A DNA stretch of 64,000 nucleotides from an uncultured Tenacibaculum sp. GTDB taxonomy: Bacteria > Bacteroidota > Bacteroidia > Flavobacteriales > Flavobacteriaceae. Location: contig NZ_CANMLT010000009.1 of assembly GCF_947498805.1 (NCBI RefSeq), positions 96,876-160,875 on the forward strand, written 5' to 3'. Shown here piece after piece: positions 8,995 through 18,169 of this stretch. The notes under the pieces were generated by a model. The model saw only the letters and a program-made list of their open reading frames with translations. It searched no databases and was not told the origin of the DNA. The position numbers and the translations under genes are program-made. Each line of letters starts with the position of its first letter. The stretch's first letter is position 1.

Positions 8995-10440
8995 TTATTT
9001 ATACTGTATACATATATTTTTAGGCTCTGTAAAAAAGCGTAATGCTTCAAAACCTCCTTCTCTTCCTACACCACTATCTTTTTGTCCGCCAAAAGGTGTT
9101 CTTAAATCTCGTAACAACCATGTATTTACCCAAACAATTCCTGCATACAATTGCTTACTTAATCTCATAGTTCTATTCAGGTTATTGGTCCATAAGGTTG
9201 ATGACAATCCGTATTTTACATCATTTGCCATTGCTAATGCTTCTTCCTCCGTTTTAAATGGCATAATGGTAACTACTGGTCCAAATATTTCTTCTTGATT
9301 GAGTTTACAGTCATTACTTTCTACTTCAATAATTGTTGGTTGTAAATAATATCCTTCTTCACATTTATCAACTGTGACTCTATTACCTCCATACAATACC
9401 TTCCCTCCTTCTTCTTCAGCTATTTCTATATACGATTGTACTTTTTCTAAATGTGGTTTAGAGACTAAAGCTCCTACATTAGTCTCTTTATCAAAAGGAT
9501 TTCCAACTTTTAATTCTGATACTTTCTGAACAAAGTCTTTTTTGAATTGTTCATAGATATTTTCTTCTACGAAAATTCTACTCCCGCATAAACAAATTTG
9601 TCCTTGATTAGCAAATGAAGAACGTACTGTAGTAGCAATCATTTTATCATAATCACAATCAGCAAAAATGATATTCGGATTCTTTCCTCCTAATTCTAAA
9701 GAAAGTTTTTTAAACATTGGAGCCGCTACGCGCGCTATATGAGCTCCTGTCGTGGTTCCTCCTGTAAATGATATCGCTTTAATATCTGGATGTTCAACAA
9801 TTGCTTGTCCGGTTGTTCCTCCTAAACCATGTACTATATTTAACACTCCTTTGGGGAGCCCTGCTTCATTACATATTTCTCCTAATAAAAAGGCTGTCAT
9901 TGGAGTAACTTCGCTTGGTTTTGCAACAACACAATTCCCTGCTGCAATGGCAGGTGCTATTTTCCAAGTAAATAAATACAACGGTAAATTCCATGGAGAG
10001 ATACAACCTACAACTCCAATTGGCTGACGTAATGTAAAATTCATTGCATCTAAACCTACACTTTCATGCGCTTCCGAAGAAAATTGTGTTATGGCATTGG
10101 CAAAAAACTGAAAATTAGATGAGGCTCTTGGGATATCGATAGTAGTTGCTAAACTCAATGGTTTTCCATTATCTTTAGATTCTGCCTCAGCCAATTCGGG
10201 TAATTTATCTTGAATTAGCTGTGCTATTTTAGACATAATCTTACTTCTCTCTTCCAAAGAAGTATTTGACCAAGCAGGAAAAGCTTCCCTTGCCGCTTGA
10301 TATGCCAATGCTACATCTTCTTTTGAAGAATTTGGAATTTGTCCATATACCTCTCCAATAGATGGATTATAATTATCTATATAATTCCCAGCTATTGGAG
10401 CTACAAACGCTCCATTTATATAATTTTTAATGTTTTGCAT
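8995..10440 (-). CDS. Aldehyde dehydrogenase, 2-aminomuconate/2-hydroxymuconate semialdehyde dehydrogenase type
   Basis: ALDH motifs LELGGKNPNIIF, GQICLCGSRIF; operon context; start set at MQNIKNYINGAF. Confidence 0.88.
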   Translation of the reverse strand: MQNIKNYINGAFVAPIAGNYIDNYNPSIGEVYGQIPNSSKEDVALAYQAAREAFPAWSNTSLEERSKIMSKIAQLIQDKLPELAEAESKDNGKPLSLATTIDIPRASSNFQFFANAITQFSSEAHESVGLDAMNFTLRQPIGVVGCISPWNLPLYLFTWKIAPAIAAGNCVVAKPSEVTPMTAFLLGEICNEAGLPKGVLNIVHGLGGTTGQAIVEHPDIKAISFTGGTTTGAHIARVAAPMFKKLSLELGGKNPNIIFADCDYDKMIATTVRSSFANQGQICLCGSRIFVEENIYEQFKKDFVQKVSELKVGNPFDKETNVGALVSKPHLEKVQSYIEIAEEEGGKVLYGGNRVTVDKCEEGYYLQPTIIEVESNDCKLNQEEIFGPVVTIMPFKTEEEALAMANDVKYGLSSTLWTNNLNRTMRLSKQLYAGIVWVNTWLLRDLRTPFGGQKDSGVGREGGFEALRFFTEPKNICIQYK

Positions 10441-10441
10441 T

Positions 10442-11134
10442 TTAACTGACCTTCTTTTTTTCAAGCCATCCCATTGGAATTTCTTGGTTACAAAATTCTA
10501 AATGAATTACTCTTCTATCATATGTTGAAACCGATTTTGAAGAAGCATGTAATAACAATGGTTTCATTAACATCACTCCTCCTTTTTCAACAATACATAA
10601 CTCTTCATTTCCTAAAGAGTTTTTATCAAAACTCTCATCTACTCTAATAATTCCTTTTGAATGTGTTTTGGGTATTACACTTAAAGCTCCATTTGTTTCA
10701 TCAGTTTTATCTAAATGAATTCTAAATGTAATTGTATTATCTAAAACATTATTTGGTGGAATTACCCCTAGTTGACCATTCTTATTGGTCCAATTTGTAT
10801 ATCCTATCTCCTCTATTCTTCTTGCTACACTAATACTCAAATCTTGATGCATACTCACAAACCAATTAGACTTACTTGGTTTGTTAAAGAAAATTGCTTT
10901 AGATAAGAAGTACTTTTGATCACAAGTCAACTCGTATAATTTCTTGAACTTCTCATTTCCAAAAATCACATCTAATATTTCAGGCTTTTTGGTAGTGAGT
11001 TTTCTTATCGCATACTCCTTTTCTGAAGTTTCGATCAACAACAACAATCTCTGAATTTCTTCATTACTAAAAACACATTCAGTAATTGAAAATCCTTGAT
11101 CTATTAATGCTTTTTTGTGTTGATTGAAACTCAT
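10442..11134 (-). CDS. Phytanoyl-CoA dioxygenase (PhyH)-like Fe(II)/2-oxoglutarate oxygenase
   Basis: HxD (SMHQDLSIS), distal His/Arg (LLHASSKSVSTYDRRVIHLEF). Confidence 0.75.
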   Translation of the reverse strand: MSFNQHKKALIDQGFSITECVFSNEEIQRLLLLIETSEKEYAIRKLTTKKPEILDVIFGNEKFKKLYELTCDQKYFLSKAIFFNKPSKSNWFVSMHQDLSISVARRIEEIGYTNWTNKNGQLGVIPPNNVLDNTITFRIHLDKTDETNGALSVIPKTHSKGIIRVDESFDKNSLGNEELCIVEKGGVMLMKPLLLHASSKSVSTYDRRVIHLEFCNQEIPMGWLEKKKVS

Positions 11135-11141
11135 CCTTATA

Positions 11142-11555
11142 CTAAGATTTAGGTTTATATGCCACTACTTTTATCTCTATTAATAAATGTGGATGTGGCA
11201 GTTGATGTACTGCTACGGTTGTCCTTGTTGGACCATTATAATCGAAATATTCTGCATATACTTGATTATACCCACCAAAATCATTCATATTTACTAAAAA
11301 CGAGGTTACATCAACAATATCAGATAAATCTGCTCCTACTTCTTGTAAGATATCTCTAATATTTTCTATTACAGCCTTTGTTTGTTTTTTAATATCCAAG
11401 TTGGTTGTTCCAAATTCATCCACCTCAACTCCTTCAAAAGAATTATCAGGTCTACGAGAACTTGTTCCTGATACATATATAAAATCTCCTACTTGTTTTA
11501 CATGCGGAAATTTTCCTCTTGGTATTGCTTTTCCTTTGATTACTTTACTGTCCAT
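11142..11555 (-). CDS. RidA-family 2-aminomuconate deaminase
   Basis: [31 protein letters not shown], characteristic of the NbaF/AmnD group. Confidence 0.88.
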   Translation of the reverse strand: MDSKVIKGKAIPRGKFPHVKQVGDFIYVSGTSSRRPDNSFEGVEVDEFGTTNLDIKKQTKAVIENIRDILQEVGADLSDIVDVTSFLVNMNDFGGYNQVYAEYFDYNGPTRTTVAVHQLPHPHLLIEIKVVAYKPKS

Positions 11556-11560
11556 GTTAT

Positions 11561-11680
11561 AAGCCCCTCTTAATCTCCCCAGAGGGGAGAAACTCTTTTA
11601 TAGGGTATTTGAGTTTATTTTTATTATTCTTTTTAAAGCCTCAACTTACTCCTTCCCATTGGGAAGGCTGGGATGGGCTA
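11561..11680. repeat. Composite REP/MITE-like repeat, copy B, with inverted GC-rich arms
   Basis: Left arm AAGCCCCTCTTAATCTCCCCAGAGGGGAGAAACT; right arm reads in reverse AGCCCATCCCAGCCTTCCCAATGGGAAGGAGTAAGTT. Confidence 0.7.
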
Positions 11681-12188
11681 ATTCTAACAACTTTTTTGTT
11701 GTTTTATAATTTCTTGTAGTAGCTATTACATCTAACTTCTTTTCAATAGTATTGTTTGTTAGTTTTGTCTTTCCAAATCCAGATGGACAATACAAATAGA
11801 CCATGTCATCTTCTATTTTATATTGATCTTCATTAATTCCTTTTACCTCTATTTCTTTTTGAGAGGGAAGCTTATCTAAAAATGAAAATGCTACTATTTT
11901 TTCATTCTCTATTGGAAAAGGATATTTATCAATCGTTCTTTTCCATTCTTCAGGTGTTCTTGCTAACACGGGAATATCAAACCCAAACTTCTCCTTAATA
12001 CCTAAATGAACTTTATTACAAACTTCATTCTTTGATTCATTAGCATCTAAAACAATATTTCCACTCTGAATATAGGTTTGTACATTTTGAAAACCTAAAG
12101 TATCTAACACCTCTCTAAGTTCAACCATGGGAATTTTATTCTTCCCGGATACATTAATTCCTCTAAGTAAAACGATATACTTATTCAT
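11646..12188 (-). CDS. DUF1697 family protein
   Basis: MNKYIVLLRGINVSGKNKIPMVELREVLDTLGFQNVQTYIQSGNIVL; last about 10 residues lie in repeat copy B. Confidence 0.88.
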   Translation of the reverse strand: MNKYIVLLRGINVSGKNKIPMVELREVLDTLGFQNVQTYIQSGNIVLDANESKNEVCNKVHLGIKEKFGFDIPVLARTPEEWKRTIDKYPFPIENEKIVAFSFLDKLPSQKEIEVKGINEDQYKIEDDMVYLYCPSGFGKTKLTNNTIEKKLDVIATTRNYKTTKKLLELAHPSLPNGKE

Positions 12189-13600
12189 TATTTCAGTCCT
12201 GCTACTTTATCTTCCTCTAAAATCTCATTCGTTTCTTCTTGCACTTTCCTTAACACCACCTTTAATTCTTCCTTTGTCATTTCTAAAGAAGTTGTTACCT
12301 CCTTATCTGCAATAAGATTTAATAATGCTTTATCTTGTGCTCTTCCTTTTTTCATTGCACTCGCATATGGAATTTCTTCATTAAAAGTTACCATTGAGTA
12401 TTTAGAAAAATATTCCGTTGGAAAATTACTTTCTAGATCCATTTCAATCTTTCGTTTTTGCTTAAACAAAGGATTTGCCACATGGTCTCGCATTTCATAA
12501 TAATTATCAATTGCTAAATCAGCAATAGCATCTGTATCTTCTTTTCTTGCATTTTGATATACCAAAAATATCTTTTCCCAATCTCCTTCGTGAGCGTCTA
12601 AGATGGCATCAAAAACAGTAACATCTTCAAAAGAAGCATTCATCCCTTGTCCATAAAAAGGCACTATGGCATGTGCCGCATCTCCCATTAACATTGTTTT
12701 GTTTTGATACATCCAAGGAGAACATTTTACAGTTCCAAGCGCTCCAGTTGGATTGTTGAAAAACTCATCTTTTATATTAGGAATCAGTGCTAGTGCATCT
12801 GGAAATTCGTTCTCAAAAAAACTAGTAATCTTTTCTTCGGAAGTTAAATTATTAAAGTTATACTCACCTTCATCATAACTTAAGAATAGTGTTACCGTAA
12901 AACTTCCATCTAAATTTGGTAAGGCTATTAGCATATATTGTCCACGTGGCCAAATATGTAAATGATCTTTACTTATTTGATGATTTCCAAGTTTGTCGGC
13001 TGGAATTTCTAACTCTTTATACCCATGCGTTAAATAGTTTTGAGAATAACTAAACAAGAATTTCTTTTCTAAATAATAACTCTTGCGCAATACTGATCCT
13101 GCTCCGTCTGTTCCAAAAACAACATCTGCATCTACAGAAAATTCTTCTTTGGTAGTATAACTCTTAAAATGAACAATCGTATTCTCAATATCTGCTGAAG
13201 TACATTTTGTGTTGAAATGAATGCTTACATTTTCATGTTTTTCAGCTTCCGTAAGCAAAATTCCATTTAAATCTCCTCTTGAGATTGAATTGATATATTC
13301 ATTTTCTCTTCCTGAATAGTTAGAAGCAAAGGTATTTCCTTCTTTATCATGAATTAATCGCCCATACATAGGAATGCAAATCTCTCTAGCTTTTTCTTCA
13401 ACACCAGCCAATCTCAATGCCTTAAAACCTCTATCTGATAAGGCTAAGTTTATTGAACGTCCAGCAGAAATATCAGTAGTTCTTAAATCTGGTCTACTTT
13501 CATATACCGAAACTTTATATCCTCTTTGTGCTAAACGAAGTGCTAATAAACTTCCACACAATCCAGCTCCTATGATTACTATATTATCTTTTTTACTCAT
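12188..13600 (-). CDS. kmo: Kynurenine 3-monooxygenase
   Basis: FAD motif IIGAGLCGSLLALRLAQRGYKVSVYE, GDAAHAIVPFYGQGMNASFEDV. Confidence 0.95.
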   Translation of the reverse strand: MSKKDNIVIIGAGLCGSLLALRLAQRGYKVSVYESRPDLRTTDISAGRSINLALSDRGFKALRLAGVEEKAREICIPMYGRLIHDKEGNTFASNYSGRENEYINSISRGDLNGILLTEAEKHENVSIHFNTKCTSADIENTIVHFKSYTTKEEFSVDADVVFGTDGAGSVLRKSYYLEKKFLFSYSQNYLTHGYKELEIPADKLGNHQISKDHLHIWPRGQYMLIALPNLDGSFTVTLFLSYDEGEYNFNNLTSEEKITSFFENEFPDALALIPNIKDEFFNNPTGALGTVKCSPWMYQNKTMLMGDAAHAIVPFYGQGMNASFEDVTVFDAILDAHEGDWEKIFLVYQNARKEDTDAIADLAIDNYYEMRDHVANPLFKQKRKIEMDLESNFPTEYFSKYSMVTFNEEIPYASAMKKGRAQDKALLNLIADKEVTTSLEMTKEELKVVLRKVQEETNEILEEDKVAGLK

Positions 13601-13605
13601 TCTAT

Positions 13606-13908
13606 TTACAAAAAACTTAAGATCAGACTAATGAATATATAAATTGGATATCCATAAACTGAAATATTATATTGATAATTCTTTTCTTCTTTATTTTTAA
13701 AACTTAAAATAGTCAATACAATACCAGCTATTAACAACCCAAAAATTAGTAATGACAAACCTAATAATCTTATCCCCAACATTTCTCCACTATTCCCAAT
13801 ACCTAAAGGTGTAGTTATTATTAAATACGCGACTAATGCATTCAATAATAATATATAAATCAAAAACTTAAATGACCATTTTTTATAATTCGTGTCTTTC
13901 CTTTCCAT
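13606..13908 (-). CDS. Small membrane protein, unknown
   Basis: 100 aa, several TM segments; fits tightly between kmo and kynU. Confidence 0.6.
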   Translation of the reverse strand: MERKDTNYKKWSFKFLIYILLLNALVAYLIITTPLGIGNSGEMLGIRLLGLSLLIFGLLIAGIVLTILSFKNKEEKNYQYNISVYGYPIYIFISLILSFL

Positions 13909-13920
13909 TATTTTTTTTAA

Positions 13921-15180
13921 TTACAACAATCCTTTTAAAATCTCAACCATTCTAAACACGTCTTCAAAGCTATTGTACATTGGGACAGGTGCACAACGTA
14001 TTACATCTGGCTCTCTCCAATCGGTTATTACATTTTTTTTTGTTAGTTTATGATGCAAACTTTTATCTGCATTTCTTACTTGAATGGATAATTGACAACC
14101 TCTTTCTTTTGGATTACTAGGAGTAATTACCTTAATTCTATCGGTATCAATTTGATTTACTAAAAACTCAAAATATCCGGTTAGGCTTTCTGACTTTTCT
14201 CTTAAAGCCTTCATTCCAACTTTATCAAATAAGTCCAACGATGAACGTATAGCTGCCATAGATAAAATTGGTGGATTACTCAATTGCCATCCTTCTCCTC
14301 CTGCCATTACATCAAAGGGTTGACGCATGTTAAAACGAGTTTCTTTGTTGTGATTCCACCATCCTGCAAATCGAGGTAATTCTTTATTGTGTGCATGTTT
14401 TTCATGCACAAACAACCCTGCTAAACTACCTGGACCAGAATTTAAATATTTATATGTACACCAAGCAGCAAAGTCTACCCCGCTTTCATGTAATTCAGGA
14501 GAAATATTTCCAGCTCCATGTGCTAGATCAATTCCTACAAAACAATCTTTTGCATGTCCTATTTCTGCAATTCTCTTTAAATCTAAGTATTGCCCCGTAT
14601 AATAGTTCACACCACCAATTAACAACAGAGCTATTTCATCTCCTTGTTCAGAAACGATTTGTTCTAAATCTTCTATCCTAAGTAATTCTTCTCCTTCTCT
14701 TGGTTTCCATTCTACCAATCCTTCTTCCGGATCAAATCCATGAAATTTTAATTGCGATTGTACAGCATATCTATCTGAAGGAAAAGCATCAGATTCTATA
14801 ACAATCTTATATTTCTTTTTCGTAGGTTGATAAAAAGAAACCATTAATAAATGAAGGTTGGTTGTAAGTGTATTCATTACAACTACCTCCAATGGTTTTG
14901 CTCCTACAATTGTTGCCATTTTTTCTGTAAGAAATTCATGATAGGGCATCCAAGGATTCTTCGCTTCAAAGTGTCCTTCTACTCCAAACTTTGCCCAATC
15001 ATCCAATTCTTGTTGAATATATTGTTGTGTTTGTTTTGGTTGTAACCCTAAGGAGTTCCCTGTAAAATACAACCAATCACTCCCCTCTTTATCTTTTGGT
15101 ATATGAAATTGATCTCTTAAATAACTTAGTTGATCTTCTTTATCAAGTTGTTGTGCGTATTCTAACGTTGCTTTATACAT
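13921..15180 (-). CDS. kynU: Kynureninase
   Basis: LYFTGNSLGLQPK, FVGIDLAHGAGN, CTYKYLNSGPGSLAG (PLP lysine). Confidence 0.96.
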   Translation of the reverse strand: MYKATLEYAQQLDKEDQLSYLRDQFHIPKDKEGSDWLYFTGNSLGLQPKQTQQYIQQELDDWAKFGVEGHFEAKNPWMPYHEFLTEKMATIVGAKPLEVVVMNTLTTNLHLLMVSFYQPTKKKYKIVIESDAFPSDRYAVQSQLKFHGFDPEEGLVEWKPREGEELLRIEDLEQIVSEQGDEIALLLIGGVNYYTGQYLDLKRIAEIGHAKDCFVGIDLAHGAGNISPELHESGVDFAAWCTYKYLNSGPGSLAGLFVHEKHAHNKELPRFAGWWNHNKETRFNMRQPFDVMAGGEGWQLSNPPILSMAAIRSSLDLFDKVGMKALREKSESLTGYFEFLVNQIDTDRIKVITPSNPKERGCQLSIQVRNADKSLHHKLTKKNVITDWREPDVIRCAPVPMYNSFEDVFRMVEILKGLL

Positions 15181-15252
15181 ACTGTTTTTATTTCAAAAGC
15201 CTTTTCTAAAAGAACACTAAAGATACTTTATTTCTAAGCAAAATAAAAAGCC

Positions 15253-15274
15253 AAAGTGTTTCACTTTATGAAAC
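15253..15274. promoter_or_regulatory. Overlapping palindromes in kynU/iclR divergent intergenic region (candidate IclR operator)
   Basis: AAAGTGtttCACTTT (15253-15267) overlapping GTTTCActttaTGAAAC (15258-15274). Confidence 0.5.
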
Positions 15275-15330
15275 GGTGTTTTATAAATCTACACATTTTT
15301 ATTATCTTAGTCAACATATTTTAGAATTTT

Positions 15331-16107
15331 ATGAGTGATCCTGACAAAAAAGTAAATCAATCTGTAGTAAAGGCTTTTGCCTTACTTGACGCTTTTACCA
15401 ATGAAAAAACTTCCTGGGGTGTACGTGAATTAGCTTTAAAAACTGGTTACAATAAAAGCACCACATATCGTTTATTAAACACTTTAGCTTCTTTAAATAT
15501 TGTTCATCAAAATAGCAATGAAAAATACAGTTTGGGTAGTAAGCTATTTGAATTAGGAAATAGAGTAGCTATATATAAAGCTATTACCAAATCTACGAAT
15601 GCACCTATAAAAAATGTTGCTCTAGAAATTCAAGAAACTGTTTTACTTAGTATATTAAAGGAAGATCAGGTTTTTCATATTAACAAAGCGGACAGTTTAC
15701 ATGGTTTAAAGATAAATACTTCTATAGGTTCTTATCAACCTATACATGCTACCGCTTCTGGTAAACTATTGCTCGCTTTTTCTAAAAGAGATATACAGAA
15801 TGAAATTTTAAAAAGAATTCAACTCACTAAAGCTACACAACATACTATTACAAATCTAAAAAGCTTAAAAAAAGAATTAGACACAATCCTTTCTCAAGGA
15901 TATGCTCTCGATGTTGAAGAATTTGAATTAGGTCTGGTTAGTATTGCCATTCCTATCTGTAATAAATCAGGCAATATTATTGCCTGCATAAGTGCATCTG
16001 GACCTTTAAGTAGGTTTAGAACTGAAAACATTCCTAGTTATATAAACATCCTTCAAAAAGGCGTTATTATAATGGAAGAAGAGTTTAAGGACTTTGACCG
16101 TTTATAA
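15331..16107 (+). CDS. IclR-family transcriptional regulator
   Basis: wHTH (VRELALKTGYNKSTTYRLLNTLASLNIV) and effector domain (HATASGKLLLAF, AISIPI-type C-terminus). Confidence 0.92.
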   Translation: MSDPDKKVNQSVVKAFALLDAFTNEKTSWGVRELALKTGYNKSTTYRLLNTLASLNIVHQNSNEKYSLGSKLFELGNRVAIYKAITKSTNAPIKNVALEIQETVLLSILKEDQVFHINKADSLHGLKINTSIGSYQPIHATASGKLLLAFSKRDIQNEILKRIQLTKATQHTITNLKSLKKELDTILSQGYALDVEEFELGLVSIAIPICNKSGNIIACISASGPLSRFRTENIPSYINILQKGVIIMEEEFKDFDRL

Positions 16108-16110
16108 ATA

Positions 16111-16138
16111 AAAAATCCCGCATCAGCGGGATTTTTCT
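16111..16138. terminator. Bidirectional rho-independent terminator
   Basis: AAAAATCCCGCatcaGCGGGATTTTTC between convergent genes. Confidence 0.85.
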
Positions 16139-16144
16139 TATTTC

Positions 16145-18037
16145 TTAATATAGAACTCTAAACTTAATTGTTCCATCTACATTCTTCAGTTTTGCAACTA
16201 CATCTTGATCATACTCTTTATCAACATCTGTTATTACATAACCTACTTTTTCATCTGTAGATAAATACTGTCCTGTAATATTTAGCTCATATTTTGCAAG
16301 TACCTTATTAATCTTTGCCATTACCCCTGGTACATTTTTATGAATATGCAAGAAGCGATGGGCGTTATCATGCTTTGGTAATCTAATATTCGGGAAGTTT
16401 ACAGCATCTACTGTATTTCCAGAGTTTATATATGCCATGATTTTACCAGGAACAAAATCAGCTATATCTTTTTGTGCTTCTTCTGTACTTCCACCAACAT
16501 GTGGTGTTAAAATTACATTATTCAATCCTTTTAACCTAGTAAAGAATTCTCCATTCTTTCTTGGCTCTTCAGGATACACATCAACAGCAGCTCCTGCTAT
16601 TTTCCCTGACTCTAAAGCACCTACTAACGCTTCAATATCAACAACAAACCCTCTTGATAAATTTACCAAATGAGCTCCGTCTTTCATCTCTGCAATTTCC
16701 TCTTTCCCTATATAGTTTTTATTTGCTGCATTGTCATCAATATGTAACGTAACTACATCAGATAAGTTTAAAAGCTCTTTTAAAGTATTTACTTTGGTAG
16801 CATTCCCTAAAGCTAACTTATCTTCCACATCATAATAATACACATCCATTCCTAAAGCTTCTGCTAAAACAGACAATTGTTTACCGATATTACCATATCC
16901 AACAATTCCTAATTTTTTACCTCTTACTTCTTTAGAACCCTGAGCTGTCTTATTCCATTGTCCATTATGCAATTCTGTACTTCGTTGGAAAACACTTCTC
17001 ATTAACATAATGATTTCACCAATAGCCAATTCTACTACTGAACGTGTATTACTATACGGTGCATTGAATACAACAATTCCATTTTCTTTGGCAGCTTCTA
17101 GATCAATCTGCTTCGTTCCAATACAAAATGCTGAAACCACCATTAATTTTTCAGCCGCTTCAATTACTCTTCTTGTTACCTGTGTTTTCGATCTAATACC
17201 TAAAACATGTACATCTTTTAATTTCTCAATTAATTCATCTTCCGATAAACTTCTAGAAACTGTTTCTACTGAAAATCCATCACCCGATAATTTTGTAAAT
17301 GCATCTGGGTGTACATTTTCTAATAATAGAATTTTAATTCTATGCTTTGGAAATGATATGTTTCTCGGTAATTTATTCACGTATAAAAATTCGTCTAAAT
17401 TTGGTGTTATATGATCAGCATTCGCAATGGTCTTATCTCGTATTACATTTTCTGTATAAGCAAAAAATGTATCTGCCACTCCTGCCTCTTTAGTTACTGC
17501 ATCGCTATATCCGTCTCCAATAACCTGAATTTCTCCTTTTAAATCCAAATCTTTTAAACATTGGATTTTCCCATTGTGAGTAGATAAAACATTCTCTCTA
17601 TCAAATCCAACAATCATTTCGTTTTCATCAAACTCAAAAGTATTGGCAAAAACTCTTTCCGACGGAATATTATATTCTGCAACAATTGGATCGATAAACT
17701 CTTTAAACCCTGCTGAAATTACATAAATATCTTCAGAAAACCTCTCAAAAAACTCTTTATTTCTTTCTATAGAAGGAGAAACCTTTTGTTTTAGTTCGTC
17801 TATTAAAATGGATAAATCTGATTTTTTAGCATTCAATACTTGAATACGTTTTTCTAGGGATTCGGTGAAAGAAATCTCTCCATCAATTCCTAAATTGGTA
17901 ATATTAGAAATGCCTTCTAAAATTTCTTCTTTTTGCGGATTATTAGCTAATGTGATTTCCGCCAATACGTCTAAAGCCTCTACTTTTGTTAAAGTGCTAT
18001 CAAAATCGAATACAAAATTTCTTTTTTCAGTACTCAT
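16145..18037 (-). CDS. serA: Fused phosphoserine phosphatase-like HAD / D-3-phosphoglycerate dehydrogenase with ACT domain
   Basis: N-term HAD motifs DFDSTL, VISAGF, VIGDGYSD; C-term PGDH (VVELAIGEIIML, NLSRGFVVD, LTPHVGGSTEEAQ) and ACT tail. Confidence 0.9.
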   Translation of the reverse strand: MSTEKRNFVFDFDSTLTKVEALDVLAEITLANNPQKEEILEGISNITNLGIDGEISFTESLEKRIQVLNAKKSDLSILIDELKQKVSPSIERNKEFFERFSEDIYVISAGFKEFIDPIVAEYNIPSERVFANTFEFDENEMIVGFDRENVLSTHNGKIQCLKDLDLKGEIQVIGDGYSDAVTKEAGVADTFFAYTENVIRDKTIANADHITPNLDEFLYVNKLPRNISFPKHRIKILLLENVHPDAFTKLSGDGFSVETVSRSLSEDELIEKLKDVHVLGIRSKTQVTRRVIEAAEKLMVVSAFCIGTKQIDLEAAKENGIVVFNAPYSNTRSVVELAIGEIIMLMRSVFQRSTELHNGQWNKTAQGSKEVRGKKLGIVGYGNIGKQLSVLAEALGMDVYYYDVEDKLALGNATKVNTLKELLNLSDVVTLHIDDNAANKNYIGKEEIAEMKDGAHLVNLSRGFVVDIEALVGALESGKIAGAAVDVYPEEPRKNGEFFTRLKGLNNVILTPHVGGSTEEAQKDIADFVPGKIMAYINSGNTVDAVNFPNIRLPKHDNAHRFLHIHKNVPGVMAKINKVLAKYELNITGQYLSTDEKVGYVITDVDKEYDQDVVAKLKNVDGTIKFRVLY

Positions 18038-18169
18038 AATTACTGTGTTGTGTTGTGTTTTTTAAGCCCACTAAAGTACAAAGGATACGCAAAAAAAGTA
18101 TCACAAAATGATAACATTTTCATACTTACCTCATATTTCTTATAAAAACTAAGTTAAATCGTTTAATAA

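Noticed and set aside
8930-9298. 122-aa plus-strand ORF
   Set aside because: Overlaps the aldehyde dehydrogenase 3' end and repeat copy A; composition typical of antisense reading.
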